Positions 52,094 to 61,686 of a stretch of 64,000 nt of DNA are shown one piece after another. Origin of the DNA: Verrucomicrobiota bacterium (GTDB lineage: Bacteria > Verrucomicrobiota > Verrucomicrobiia > Verrucomicrobiales > DEV007); the NCBI GenBank assembly GCA_963205275.1, contig CAUJIH010000006.1:1-64000 (forward strand), read 5' to 3'. Position numbers and translations under genes: made by a program. Each line of letters begins with the position of its first letter. Position 1 is the first letter of the stretch. Under the pieces are notes generated by a model. That model saw only the letters and a program-made list of their open reading frames with translations, was not told the origin of the DNA and ran no database searches.

Positions 52094-52855
52094 ATGCCCA
52101 CGACTCACGCCGACTTTCTCCTGATCAACAGCAACAACACGCGCACCAAGTTTGCCATCGCTTCCCGTAGCGCACTTCTAGAACACCGCGCCATGCTGTC
52201 ACAAGAGATGTCGCGCGATTCTGTGATGACCCTCTTGGATGATTGGGACTACGACAGCGTCGTGATCGCATCGGTAGTCCCTGCGAAACTTCCTCTCCTG
52301 CGCGATTCTGTCGCCACCCATCCCGTCGTGGAAGTGAATCATCGCGCCCACCTCGGCATCATGCTAGATTTCCCTGATCCATCCATGATCGGGGCTGACA
52401 GGATCGCCAATGCGGCAGCAGTGGCCGCTCGCTGCCCCACCGGACCCGTCGTGGTCGTCGATTTCGGTACAGCGGTGACTTTTGACATTGTTTCTATTAT
52501 CTCTGGGAATCCCGCCTACATCGGGGGTGTGATCGCTCCCGGACTAGATGCGATGCGCTATTATCTGAACGAGCGCACCGCCCTGCTACCACAGATTGAG
52601 ATCGCCCGGCCGCCCTCGGTCATCGGCAAATCAACCGTCCACGCCATGCAAGCGGGCGCATTCCACGGCTACCGAGGTCTGATTCTGGAAATCCTTCACC
52701 GCATCGGAGAAGAATTGGGAGAGGTGCCGAAATCGATTGCCACCGGAGGATATGCAGCTTTGATAGCAAGCGATCTTCCCGGCATCGACTCAATCGAGCC
52801 ACTACTGACCATGGAAGGCCTCCTCCACATCGCCAAACTCAATTTTTCCTTATGA
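52094..52855 (+). CDS. coaX: type III pantothenate kinase (CoaX)
   Basis: 253 residues, usual length. Family motifs: GADRIANAAAVA (about 98-109), VVVVDFGTAVTFDIV (about 116-130), YIGGVIAPGLDAMRY, GKSTVHAMQAGAFHGYRG and IATGGYAALIA. The first phosphate motif, normally DxGNT, is N12-S-N14-N-T16, which lacks the conserved Asp that helps bind Mg-ATP. Activity may be preserved by other residues; this needs testing. It phosphorylates pantothenate for CoA synthesis. It overlaps the ROK kinase gene by 4 bp (ATGA). Confidence 0.85.
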   Translation: MPTTHADFLLINSNNTRTKFAIASRSALLEHRAMLSQEMSRDSVMTLLDDWDYDSVVIASVVPAKLPLLRDSVATHPVVEVNHRAHLGIMLDFPDPSMIGADRIANAAAVAARCPTGPVVVVDFGTAVTFDIVSIISGNPAYIGGVIAPGLDAMRYYLNERTALLPQIEIARPPSVIGKSTVHAMQAGAFHGYRGLILEILHRIGEELGEVPKSIATGGYAALIASDLPGIDSIEPLLTMEGLLHIAKLNFSL

Positions 52856-53790
52856 CAAATTCCCCTGTGATCGGCATCGACTTCGGCGGCACATCAATCA
52901 AAATGGCCGTCGTCGATGGCGAGTCCCTGATCTCCGATATCGAACGAATCCCCACTCAGGATTTCGACGAGCCTAACTCACTCATGAATGAAATCGCGGC
53001 TCGAGTGAGCACACTGCGCCAGCAGCACTCCAAGATCGCCGCCATCGGGATCGGCGTGCCGGGAGCCGTGAATTCATCCACGGGGATTACCTACAATCTC
53101 ACGAACGTGAAAGGCTGGACCGAAGTCCCACTCCGCGACTTAATGACGCAAAAAACCGGACTTCCCACTCTCATCGAGAACGATGCCAACTGCATGGCCT
53201 ACGCCGAGTGGAAATACGGAGCGGCGAAAGGCTTTCGTCATGCCGTCTGCGTGACGCTGGGGACTGGAGTCGGCGGCGGTCTAATCCTCGACGGCAAACT
53301 CTTCCATGGAGCAGTCTATGCCGCCGGTGAAATCGGCCAAATGAGCATCGACTATCACGGAGTTCCCGGCCCCTATGGGAATACGGGATGTGTCGAACGC
53401 TATGTCGGGATTCGTCAAATTGTCGAAATGGCACACTCGCTCTACGCCGAACGCGGCATCACCGCCCCGGAGAATCTCAGCCCAAAACTTCTTTCGGAGG
53501 CGGCGCATGCAGGGGACGAGATTGCGCTCGAACTCTGGCATCGGGTTGCGGAATGCCTCGGATTCTGCCTGATGAGCGTCACCTTCCTCCTGAATCCCGA
53601 AGTAATCGTGATCGGTGGCGGCGTCGCTGACGTAGGCGATCCTCTCTTCATTCCTCTGCGCGAGACGCTACGCCAGACTCTCTCGGACGAGTGTTTCCGC
53701 TCTCTCCGCCTCGAACGCGCCCACTTCGGAAACACTGCCGGTATTCTGGGCAGCTCCGCCCTCGCCGGGGCAATGCTTGGACCAGGGTGA
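52852..53790 (+). CDS. ROK-family sugar kinase (glucokinase-like)
   Basis: 312 residues. The ATP-binding start is IGIDFGGTSIKMAVVDG, and IGIGVPGAVNSSTGI and ENDANCMAYAEW follow (substrate Asn-Asp pair). GTGVGGGLILDGKLFHG and AGEIGQMSIDYHG are also present. The zinc motif CxCGxxGCxE of most ROK kinases is reduced to YGNTGCVE, so the structural zinc is probably absent. Likely glucose or a related hexose is the substrate, which would fit glycogen synthesis next door. Translationally coupled to coaX. Confidence 0.87.
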   Translation: MTNSPVIGIDFGGTSIKMAVVDGESLISDIERIPTQDFDEPNSLMNEIAARVSTLRQQHSKIAAIGIGVPGAVNSSTGITYNLTNVKGWTEVPLRDLMTQKTGLPTLIENDANCMAYAEWKYGAAKGFRHAVCVTLGTGVGGGLILDGKLFHGAVYAAGEIGQMSIDYHGVPGPYGNTGCVERYVGIRQIVEMAHSLYAERGITAPENLSPKLLSEAAHAGDEIALELWHRVAECLGFCLMSVTFLLNPEVIVIGGGVADVGDPLFIPLRETLRQTLSDECFRSLRLERAHFGNTAGILGSSALAGAMLGPG

Positions 53791-53881
53791 TCCAAAATCA
53801 CTCGCAGAAGCCGTCTCCCGAATCCGAATCCATAATCCATCCTCACAATCGCTCGCGAGTCTACACCTCACGACCACAGTA

Positions 53882-55096
53882 CTAGACCTCCTGCGTTACC
53901 AAGGATTCGTAAAGCCGCAGGGTCTTATGGGCAATCTCCGTCCAACTAAAGCACTCTAGGACGCGCTCTCGGCCCGCGACACCCATTGCCTGACAGCGCT
54001 CTGGATCACGCATCAGTGAATTGATCGCCGTGGCCAGATCCCGTGCGAAGATCTCGGGGTGGATAGCCTCAAAGGGAGATTGCGACTGCTGAGCCAGCGG
54101 AACGAGCAGCCCCGTCTCACCCGGGAGAATGATTTCCTTCATGCCACCAATCGCAGAACCGACAACCGGCGTCTCACAGGCCATCGCCTCGAGATTGATG
54201 ATGCCGAAAGGCTCATAGATCGACGGCGTACAGAAAACGCGGGCATGGCTATAGATTACGATTTTATCGGGAGTCGGCAGCATTTCCTGAATCCACACGA
54301 TCCGCCCGCCAAAACTTGCTTTCGCCTTCTCGACGGCTGTTTTCATCTCAACTTCGATCTCCTCGGTGTCGGGCGCTCCTGCACACAACACAACTTGCAC
54401 GTCTGGATCGAGATGTCGGATCGCATTCACCAGATGGACGATCCCTTTCTGACGAGTAACTCGTCCGACGAAAAGCACGAAGGGCATCTCGGGAGCTATC
54501 CCGTACTTTCTGAGGAGATCGGGATCGAACGTGGGGTGGAATTCCTCTGGATCAATACCGTTGTGAATCACATGGACTTTCGCTTCATCCACATCGAAAA
54601 GACTCAGGATATCCATCCGTGTCTCATGAGAGACAGCGATCACGGCATCTGCCATCTCAATGGCAGTCTTTTCCAGCCACACGGTACAATCATAGCCATT
54701 CCCCAACTGCTCTCGCTTCCAAGGACGGAGAGGCTCCAGAGAATGAACCGTCAATACCATGGGGATCCCGTAATTTTTCTTCGCCAGAATTCCTCCGAAA
54801 TGAGAGTACCAAGTATGCAGATGCACGAGATCTGCGTCGATTCTTTCAGTGTTGAAGTCGAGGCATTTTTGCAGAGCCCCAAAGACGGAATGCAACTGCT
54901 TCGGTGCAGTGTAATCACTGCTGTCTGATGAAAAGCCGCTAACAGAAGGATTCGAATCCGTATCCGATTGTTCTCCGAAGCAGCGGACTTCGACCTGACA
55001 GAGATGCGCCAGTTCACGTGACAGATATTTCACATGAATCCCAGCACCTCCGTAAATATGGGGCGGATATTCGTTGGTTAAGATCAGAGACTTCAT
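53882..55096 (-). CDS. glgA: GT4 glycogen synthase, actinobacterial (GlgA/GlgM) type
   Basis: 404 residues. It opens SLILTNEYPPHIYGGAGIHV, the signature of the 'Corynebacterium-type' glycogen synthase subfamily and shorter than classical GT5 GlgA. LVHLHTWYSHFGGILA, VIAVSHETRMDIL, VHVIHNGIDPEEFHP, PFVLFVGRVTRQKG and PSIYEPFGIINLEAMAC (E-x7-E) follow. In actinobacteria this enzyme makes maltose-1-phosphate from ADP-glucose (GlgM) for the GlgE pathway, so either product is possible here. It converges with the ROK gene across 91 bp that show no structure. Confidence 0.88.
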   Translation of the reverse strand: MKSLILTNEYPPHIYGGAGIHVKYLSRELAHLCQVEVRCFGEQSDTDSNPSVSGFSSDSSDYTAPKQLHSVFGALQKCLDFNTERIDADLVHLHTWYSHFGGILAKKNYGIPMVLTVHSLEPLRPWKREQLGNGYDCTVWLEKTAIEMADAVIAVSHETRMDILSLFDVDEAKVHVIHNGIDPEEFHPTFDPDLLRKYGIAPEMPFVLFVGRVTRQKGIVHLVNAIRHLDPDVQVVLCAGAPDTEEIEVEMKTAVEKAKASFGGRIVWIQEMLPTPDKIVIYSHARVFCTPSIYEPFGIINLEAMACETPVVGSAIGGMKEIILPGETGLLVPLAQQSQSPFEAIHPEIFARDLATAINSLMRDPERCQAMGVAGRERVLECFSWTEIAHKTLRLYESLVTQEV

Positions 55097-55216
55097 CGTG
55101 TAACAGTAGAGAAGAGAGCGGGGAATTGCCTTTTTTCAACACGGGAAGTCGCAGAACGCTGCATGGCTTAGAAATCGCGCTACGGTAGAACTGATACGAA
55201 CTCAATCCCAATTCAC

Positions 55217-56068
55217 ATGAAAACAACCGATCTGTCCCGCCTAGCGCAGAAGGCGAAAACCCTGCGCCAGCTTCATCACACTGGAAGTATTCTGCTCCTG
55301 CCGAACGCGTGGGACGTAATGACCGCTCGACTTTTTGCGTCACGAGGCTTTCCCGCCGTCGCCACGACCAGCGGAGGAGTAGCCTGGGCACGCGGCTACG
55401 CCGATGGAGAGGCGATGCCACTCGATCTGGTATATACTACGACGTATCGAATGGCTGAAGGAATCTCGTGTCCCCTCACTGTGGACTTTGAAGGCGGCTA
55501 TGCGGAAGACCTCGGAGAGCTGCGGGAGAATGTCCAAAACATCATCCGGGCAGGAGCGGCAGGGATCAATCTGGAAGATAGTGTAGGCCCCAGCCACCAG
55601 CTCCGAGAGATCAGTGCCGCAGAAGGGCGGATTCGAACAGCCCGCAGTGCCGGGGAATCGCTGGGAATCCCTCTGGTCATCAATGCCCGGATTGATGTCT
55701 GGCTCGCCGGATTCGGAAATGATGATAATGCCCGTTTTGAAGAAACGATCACCCGTGCGCGGGCCTATCTGGACGCCGGAGCCGATTGCGTCTATCCCAT
55801 CCTTCTGAGTGATAGCGGAATTCTTACTCGCCTCGTGCAGTCGCTCCAATGCCCGATCAATGTGAACGCCTCTCCTCATCTGCCGAGTCTGGACGAACTC
55901 AACCGTATCGGGATCGCACGCGTTTCCACGGCGACTAGTCTCACGGTTCACGCATGGGATGCGACCCTCCAAGCTCTGGAACAAATTCGCACGACAGGCA
56001 GTTTTGATGCTCTCTCGACTAATCTCACTCGACAGGAACTCCAAGAACTGGGAGATCAGAAATCATAA
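55217..56068 (+). CDS. isocitrate lyase/PEP mutase-family lyase
   Basis: 283 residues. Family blocks: LLLPNAWDVMTARLFASRGF (about 25-44), ATTSGGVAWARGYADGE, LTVDFEGGYAED (metal-binding Asp/Glu) and AAGINLEDSVG. It is a PEP-mutase-type barrel of the group annotated as oxaloacetate decarboxylase, methylisocitrate lyase or carboxyphosphonoenolpyruvate mutase. The lyase motif KKCGH is absent, which argues against isocitrate lyase activity. No prp or phosphonate genes are nearby, so the substrate stays open. It diverges from glgA across 120 bp. Confidence 0.84.
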   Translation: MKTTDLSRLAQKAKTLRQLHHTGSILLLPNAWDVMTARLFASRGFPAVATTSGGVAWARGYADGEAMPLDLVYTTTYRMAEGISCPLTVDFEGGYAEDLGELRENVQNIIRAGAAGINLEDSVGPSHQLREISAAEGRIRTARSAGESLGIPLVINARIDVWLAGFGNDDNARFEETITRARAYLDAGADCVYPILLSDSGILTRLVQSLQCPINVNASPHLPSLDELNRIGIARVSTATSLTVHAWDATLQALEQIRTTGSFDALSTNLTRQELQELGDQKS

Positions 56069-56206
56069 TAGATTTACTTTCAACACTTCTTAAAAGAGCA
56101 AAAATCGTCTCAAATGTAAAACAATCCCCTTTTTCGTCCTGCAAAAGATTGACTTCGCGACAAAAGACGTGATTGAATGACATTATGCCGTCCTCCCCGG
56201 CAGAGA

Positions 56207-57379
56207 ATGATTTTCGAATCCCCATCTTTTCTGCGAATCACTCCGTGGCTCCTTGCTCCAGCTCTCACAGCTTGTTGCCTGTTCGCCTCTGAGCAAGGGC
56301 CTGCGGATTCCCTGCGAATTGCCTTCCAGAGTGATCGTGCCGTCGTGTCGGGAGTCGTTCCCACAGAAGAGGACATCGCGGCAATCACGACGATGATTCA
56401 GGAAGCACGCCCAGGTCTGAAAGTCGATCATGCCGATTTGCAGGCTGCGCCGGGGGCACCGATTCTGAATGCTGCAGATCTAGATCGTCTGCTGACGGAA
56501 ATCGCACTCTCAACTAATGAAGGGCATATGACCCTTTCTCCGACTCATCTCGATATCGGTGGAATGACTGATAGCGTTCTCGCCCGAAGCGTTCTTCGAC
56601 TACGGGCCAAGCCATTTCTCAAGGGGCGCAGCCTGATCGATCACATCTGCATCGTCACTTCTGACGAACTCCCTTCGATCAACGTTGCCCTAGCCACCGG
56701 AAAATCAGTTCCGGCGATCGTAGCACCATCGACGGACCCGACAGTGCCTCCCCCCACTCCAGAAGTTCCCTTTGAAACGCCCGGAATCCGACTGGAGTCA
56801 TTACTCTCGACGCTGAGCTTATTCGGACAGATCGATCACCTAGCCGGGCGCACCCCCGCCACTGCCGTATCGTTACGAGCGGTCCCTCTAAAAGCCGCAG
56901 AGTCACCGCCGCCCACCGATGAAGTGAGCCTGCCATCGGAGCCGCAAGCCCCAGTTCCTACGGGACCAACAGTAGAAGCGGTCTCATCCGTATATTTCGC
57001 TAGGAACTCCTTCTTTCTCCAGGTCAATCAGGAAGGAGTCTTCAATGATCTGGCGAAGCGAGTTCTCGCGCAAGGGTCGTCCGGAGTGACGATAGCGGTT
57101 CAGACGCTCACCCCGCCGACTGGCTCTGCTGTATTGAACGAATATCTCACAGAACGCCGAAACGAAGAGGTCTTAAAATTTCTCGGAGAGCTCGGGATTT
57201 CATCGGAGAGAATCCTCACGAGGACATTGCCTTCTTCCTCAAACTTCGACACAGGTGAAGTCCGCATCTCCCTGATTATCCCTCCCAGCGCCCCTGTCAC
57301 GAATCCGAAGGTCAACGAGCAGACAACGGAAATTTCAGCCCAGTCCGTGCCCTTGTCATCCGGCGAAGTCGCACGATAG
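56207..57379 (+). CDS. OmpA-domain lipoprotein-like protein
   Basis: 390 residues from the ATG at 56207; an ATG 30 bp upstream is possible. The signal PWLLAPALTAC carries a lipobox (LTA|C), suggesting an anchored lipoprotein. Residues about 35-180 contain BON-like segments (AVVSGVVPTEEDIAAI), and a Pro-rich linker follows (about 190-215). The C-terminal part (VYFARNSFFLQVNQEGVFNDLAKRVL to RNEEVLKFLGELGI, about 260-355) is OmpA-like. It could bind peptidoglycan, although the conserved Asp/Arg pair is not clear. It converges on the triple-LysM gene. Confidence 0.65.
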   Translation: MIFESPSFLRITPWLLAPALTACCLFASEQGPADSLRIAFQSDRAVVSGVVPTEEDIAAITTMIQEARPGLKVDHADLQAAPGAPILNAADLDRLLTEIALSTNEGHMTLSPTHLDIGGMTDSVLARSVLRLRAKPFLKGRSLIDHICIVTSDELPSINVALATGKSVPAIVAPSTDPTVPPPTPEVPFETPGIRLESLLSTLSLFGQIDHLAGRTPATAVSLRAVPLKAAESPPPTDEVSLPSEPQAPVPTGPTVEAVSSVYFARNSFFLQVNQEGVFNDLAKRVLAQGSSGVTIAVQTLTPPTGSAVLNEYLTERRNEEVLKFLGELGISSERILTRTLPSSSNFDTGEVRISLIIPPSAPVTNPKVNEQTTEISAQSVPLSSGEVAR

Positions 57380-57409
57380 GGTTCCCGTTCCATTTCTTCG
57401 AAAATGGCA

Positions 57410-57437
57410 GAACCCGGCCTCTTTCGAAGCCGGGTTC
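57410..57437. terminator. bidirectional terminator between convergent genes
   Basis: GAACCCGGC (57410-57418) pairs with GCCGGGTTC (57429-57437), a GC-rich nine-base-pair stem with a ten-base loop, located 31 bp after the OmpA-like gene and 84 bp before the end of the LysM gene. The plus-strand tail is only CTT. Confidence 0.7.
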
Positions 57438-57520
57438 CTTGACCACTCAACTTTGTCTCTCAACAACCTCGGGAATCGTGGCAGAGACAAATCTTTTGAT
57501 TACCTCTCGTTCGACACACC

Positions 57521-58567
57521 TCAGCGTGCCGCGACGCCACTCTTCTGATGATGTGCGTTGTATTTCGAGGTCGGGACGATAATTTCATCCCCAGGGCGGA
57601 TCACAGTGCTCGAACCCAGATTGTTGATTCTCTGGAGTTCCGCCATCGTTGTCAGAAAGTCGCGTGCGATTGCATACAGATTATCCCCTTTGATGACCGT
57701 ATATTGGCCATAGGTTTCGTTACGCTTCAGCAGAGGATTCTCATACTGGAAGCTCACATTTTGCTCTGCTTTTGCAGGAGCTTTCTTCTGAGAAGTGGTG
57801 GCTGCCGCATTTGCTGCGGGAATTTTCAAGGTTTGATCCAAGCTGATCGTATCTCCCTTCAGACCATTCGCTGCCTTGATGCTCTCCACAGATGTTGCGT
57901 ACTTTCTGGACAGAGACATGAGCGTATCACCTTTGACTACTTTATGAGTCGAAGTCGTTGCCGGAGCGGACTTCTTCGTCTCTCCCACGACGACTGACTC
58001 CTGCTTTGCGGATTTTGTCTTTTCGGGATTGACGACAGTCGTCGCCGAGGATGTGGGAACCGTCGGAGTCGTCGTGGCAGAAAGGGGGGCCGTCGGAGTC
58101 GTCGTCGTCGTCGTTGTAGTTGTCGAGACAGACATCGGCACCGTCGAGTCCTTCGCTGCAGTTCCCGCCACCAAGGCTTTGGGCGCCGAAGGAATGGCCA
58201 GGGTCTCTCCGATGTAAATCGGCTGACCTTCGCTGAGACGGTTTGCTTTCAGTAGCTCCGTCCTCTCGATTCCAAATTTCGTCGCGATCTTCCCGAGGGT
58301 ATCTCCATCTTGGATCACGTAAGTCGTCGTGCTCTCAACTTCCGGCTTCGAGCGATTTGTCGATTCCTCCACTGCGCCGGAGACATAGCTATGGGAGCCA
58401 GTATTATTTTTTTCACTGATCGTGTTCTCCAAGCTATTCAAGCGATTTTCCAAGGTGGATAGACGAGTCGCGAGAGACTCGACAGTTGTATCCGCTGCAT
58501 GAATGGAAGCACTGAAGAGGAGAGGAGAGGTCACGAAGATCGAAAGAATGGTCGCAAATTTTTTCAT
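57521..58567 (-). CDS. secreted protein with three LysM domains
   Basis: 348 residues from the ATG at 58567; a TTG 9 bp upstream is less likely. Signal peptide (about 1-25, ending IHA). A heptad-patterned coiled coil follows (VESLATRLSTLENRLNSLEN). Three LysM modules start YVIQDGDTLGKIATKFGI, HKVVKGDTLMSLSRKYA and YTVIKGDNLYAIARDFL. Between modules one and two is a Thr-rich linker with eight consecutive threonines, encoded by trinucleotide repeats near 58090-58125. No catalytic domain is attached, so it probably binds peptidoglycan as a structural or adaptor protein. Confidence 0.88.
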   Translation of the reverse strand: MKKFATILSIFVTSPLLFSASIHAADTTVESLATRLSTLENRLNSLENTISEKNNTGSHSYVSGAVEESTNRSKPEVESTTTYVIQDGDTLGKIATKFGIERTELLKANRLSEGQPIYIGETLAIPSAPKALVAGTAAKDSTVPMSVSTTTTTTTTTPTAPLSATTTPTVPTSSATTVVNPEKTKSAKQESVVVGETKKSAPATTSTHKVVKGDTLMSLSRKYATSVESIKAANGLKGDTISLDQTLKIPAANAAATTSQKKAPAKAEQNVSFQYENPLLKRNETYGQYTVIKGDNLYAIARDFLTTMAELQRINNLGSSTVIRPGDEIIVPTSKYNAHHQKSGVAAR

Positions 58568-58741
58568 CGTTTCCAAGTTTATAATAAATTTTCAGAACAA
58601 TCAACGGAAAATTTCAAATTTCCAAACTATTTTTAGATATTAAATTTAAAAATCTGTAATAATTCTATGATTTACACTGTTTGAACCCTAAAGTTTATTT
58701 CCAATCCTTGATTCCACCGTTCCAAGTTTCTATTTTCCTCT

Positions 58742-60136
58742 ATGAAGATTACCTTTTGCGGGGCCGCTCGTACGACGACAGGCTCTCAACATCTCATCGA
58801 AGTCAACGGCTCGCGCATTTTACTCGACTGCGGACTCTATCAGGGACGACGAGCAGAGGCGAACGAGCGGAATCGAACTTTCCCTTTCGATCCGTCTCAG
58901 ATCGATGTGGTGGTTCTCTCTCACGCCCATATTGATCACAGCGGCAATTTGCCCACTCTGACCAGTAGAGGATTCACAGGTAATATTTACTCAACCTTCG
59001 CCACTCGTGATCTATGCCAGATCATGCTCGCAGATTCGGCTCACATCCAAGAGCAGGATGCCAAATGGCTGAATAAACGGCGTGTGAAAGAGGGGCTTCC
59101 TGAACTAGAGCCGCTTTACACACAGATGGAGGCCGAGCAGTGCGTGCGCCAGTTCGTAACCGTCGGTTATGGACGACCGATCCCGATCTGTGACGGAGTT
59201 ACTCTGACCTTTCTCGATGCCGGTCATATTCTCGGAGCGGCACAGGTGATTCTGGACATCACGGAAAATGGTCACCGCCGTCGCCTCCTCTTTTCGGGCG
59301 ATATCGGACGTGGAAACAACGAGATCCTACGGAATCCGGAAGCCTCAGACGACGTCGATATCCTACTGATGGAGAGCACCTACGGAAATAGGATACATGA
59401 ACTCCCCACTCAGGCGAATCACCTCCTGCGCGACATTTTAGTCCGCGCTCTGGAGAGAAGGGGTAAAGTCATCATTCCCGCTTTTGCTGTCGAGCGGACC
59501 CAGCAGTTGATTTACGTGCTGCATCGCTTGGTAGAAGCGAACGAAATTCCCGATATTCCCATCTACGTGGACAGTCCTCTAGCAGTGGGAGCGACCGAGA
59601 TTTTTCGCCTGCATCCGGAGTGCTTCAACAACGAGATATACCACTTTCTCTTTGAAAAGCGTGATCCCTTTGGGTTCGAGAATCTTAGTCTGATTCGGAA
59701 CGTCAATGAATCAAAGAAACTCAACGATCTCGACGCGCCAGCGATCATTATTTCCGCCTCAGGCATGTGTGAAGCAGGACGTGTGCTTCATCACCTGCGG
59801 AACAACATCGAGAACCCAAGGAACACGATTCTCTTCGTCGGATATTGCGCTGAACAAACACTGGGGGACAAAATTCGAAGAGGAGACCGCACCGTGCCTA
59901 TTCTCGGAGATACATTTACTGTCCGAGCGGACGTTCAGATCCTCGATTCATTCAGCGGTCACGCGGACCGCAATGAACTCCTCCGTTACTTTGATTCGGT
60001 CAACGGGCGTAAGGACCGTGTATTTCTCGTTCACGGTGAGGAGGAGCAATCGCTGGCCTTCGCTGACATACTGAGACAGCACAGCCCCTCCCTCCAGGTG
60101 GAAGTTCCCGAGTGGAAAGACCGCATCACCCTGTGA
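58742..60136 (+). CDS. metallo-beta-lactamase/beta-CASP RNA-processing nuclease-like protein
   Basis: 464 residues. The MBL motif LSHAHIDHSGNLP (about 59-71) carries the zinc ligands. FLDAGHILGAAQV, LLFSGDIGRGNNEILR, then the beta-CASP motif ASGMCEAGRVLHHL and the final SFSGHADRNELLRYF follow in order. This matches the CPSF/YsH1-like bacterial proteins that cut RNA, distinct from RNase J. It is probably cytoplasmic. The 174-bp gap before it, shared with the LysM gene, is very AT-rich and likely holds both promoters. Confidence 0.9.
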   Translation: MKITFCGAARTTTGSQHLIEVNGSRILLDCGLYQGRRAEANERNRTFPFDPSQIDVVVLSHAHIDHSGNLPTLTSRGFTGNIYSTFATRDLCQIMLADSAHIQEQDAKWLNKRRVKEGLPELEPLYTQMEAEQCVRQFVTVGYGRPIPICDGVTLTFLDAGHILGAAQVILDITENGHRRRLLFSGDIGRGNNEILRNPEASDDVDILLMESTYGNRIHELPTQANHLLRDILVRALERRGKVIIPAFAVERTQQLIYVLHRLVEANEIPDIPIYVDSPLAVGATEIFRLHPECFNNEIYHFLFEKRDPFGFENLSLIRNVNESKKLNDLDAPAIIISASGMCEAGRVLHHLRNNIENPRNTILFVGYCAEQTLGDKIRRGDRTVPILGDTFTVRADVQILDSFSGHADRNELLRYFDSVNGRKDRVFLVHGEEEQSLAFADILRQHSPSLQVEVPEWKDRITL

Positions 60137-60279
60137 AGTGAATCTGCTGGCCTTGCCAAACTGAGGGAGCTCAGCTCGGCTTCCAGAAACCAGTCCCCTG
60201 ATTCCGTCTGGAGTTTTCCCGCGATTACGGGAGAAAAAGAGTCTCGTTTCCTCGCGAGCGATACAATACCATCAGATCG

Positions 60280-61668
60280 ATGAACCCTGACTCTGCCTCA
60301 ACCTCAACCACGTCAACGACTCGGAGATATGCTCATCGCACGGGTGCTAGCCTAGGAGCGGCGACGCTGACCTCCCTCAGTGCCACGGTCCGAGCTGCTA
60401 CCAACAAAAACAGCAAACTGCAAATCCTCCAAATCGGAGTGAACGGCATCGGTAATATGCAGCGAAAGCAATTATCGAATCATCCGAAAGTTCAATTCGT
60501 CGGCTTCTGCGACGTCGACGCCACGGCCTTCGAAAAAGTAAAGAATGGTCCTTGGAAAGAGGCTTGGAAAATTGCTGACTATCGCGAAGCTTTCGCAACT
60601 AAGGCAGATCAGTTTGATGCAGTGATCGTAGATACGCCGGATTTCAATCACTGCCCGATGATGGTGAGCGCACTGAAACACGGAAAGCATGTCTATGGAC
60701 AAAAGCCTCTCGTTCAACAACTCGACGAACTGCGGATCATCCGTGCAGCGCTCAAAGACCGACCGAATCTCTGCACGCAGATGGGCATCCAGCGTGCAGC
60801 ACTACCCGGGCGAATGCAGGCGGTCGAGCTTCTTCGCTCTGGTCGCTTCGGTAAAGCCGTGGAGGCCCATATCTGGACACAGGGAGTCAGTCAGGGGACA
60901 TATTTCACCGGTCCCTGGGATCCTCGTGCCTCCGAGTTACCTGTTCCTGAGACATTGCGCTGGGATCTATGGCAGGGTCCATTGACCGAAGCCCTACCCT
61001 ACAGTCGAGAGCTTCACCCGGCCCGCTGGCGCGATGTGTGGGAAACCGGTGGCGGAATCCTCGCCGACTGGGGGTGCCACCTGATCGATCTACTCTACTT
61101 CGCCTACGATCTCCCGTCGCCGAAGTCAGTGCAGACAGACACGATTCAAGCGTCGAACGCTCGTCATTCCGGCTACAATCACGCGATTCTCACCTATCCC
61201 GGCGGAGGTGATCGATTCGCCCGAGAGGAATTCGTCGTTCACTACGCCGACAGCGCGATTCGTCCCTCCTTCGCCGCCCTAGGACTCCCCATATCAAAGA
61301 TTACGGGGCATGGAACCATGGTCGTGTGCGAGGATGGAACGCTGATCCTAGAGCCGAATGGAAAGTTCGAAATCTATCGCGAAGGAAAACTGGTCGAGAA
61401 CGAGCCATTTCCCGAAGTGGAGCCTCGAGATCACTGGAAGGACTGGGCTGATTGCTGCCTGGGAGAGAATAAGCCTCTCTGGGGTCCCTTCGACATCGGA
61501 AGCCGAATCACAGAACCAGCGCTCCTCGCGACAAAAGCAACGCGTTTTCCCAATCAGGAGTTACATTGGGATGGCGCGAACTACCGCTTCACCAATCACG
61601 AAGAGGCGAACAAAGCGATCCTATCTCGGAACTATCGCGAAGGCTTCGCACCGCCTGAGCTGGACTGA
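60280..61668 (+). CDS. exported Gfo/Idh/MocA-family oxidoreductase
   Basis: 462 residues. A Tat-like signal TTRRYAHRTGASLGAATL lacks the usual F-L after RR. The Rossmann motif is LQIGVNGIGNMQ, followed by VQFVGFCDVDATAF. The substrate-domain start is GKHVYGQKPLVQ (QKP in place of EKP), and GGGILADWGCHLIDLLYFA is typical of PVC members. Residues around TQMGIQRAALPGRM correspond to the loop with substrate contacts. It lies 18 bp upstream of the SixA-like gene. Together with the copy at 8964 it supports sugar oxidation in the periplasm. Confidence 0.88.
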   Translation: MNPDSASTSTTSTTRRYAHRTGASLGAATLTSLSATVRAATNKNSKLQILQIGVNGIGNMQRKQLSNHPKVQFVGFCDVDATAFEKVKNGPWKEAWKIADYREAFATKADQFDAVIVDTPDFNHCPMMVSALKHGKHVYGQKPLVQQLDELRIIRAALKDRPNLCTQMGIQRAALPGRMQAVELLRSGRFGKAVEAHIWTQGVSQGTYFTGPWDPRASELPVPETLRWDLWQGPLTEALPYSRELHPARWRDVWETGGGILADWGCHLIDLLYFAYDLPSPKSVQTDTIQASNARHSGYNHAILTYPGGGDRFAREEFVVHYADSAIRPSFAALGLPISKITGHGTMVVCEDGTLILEPNGKFEIYREGKLVENEPFPEVEPRDHWKDWADCCLGENKPLWGPFDIGSRITEPALLATKATRFPNQELHWDGANYRFTNHEEANKAILSRNYREGFAPPELD

Positions 61669-61686
61669 CCCCTTCCTGCTTCGTCC

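Noticed and set aside
54059-54928. 289-codon open frame on the plus strand inside the glycogen synthase gene
   Set aside because: It is antisense to a gene with clear GT4 motifs, has no recognisable domains, and its composition (His/Arg-rich) is that of a shadow frame.
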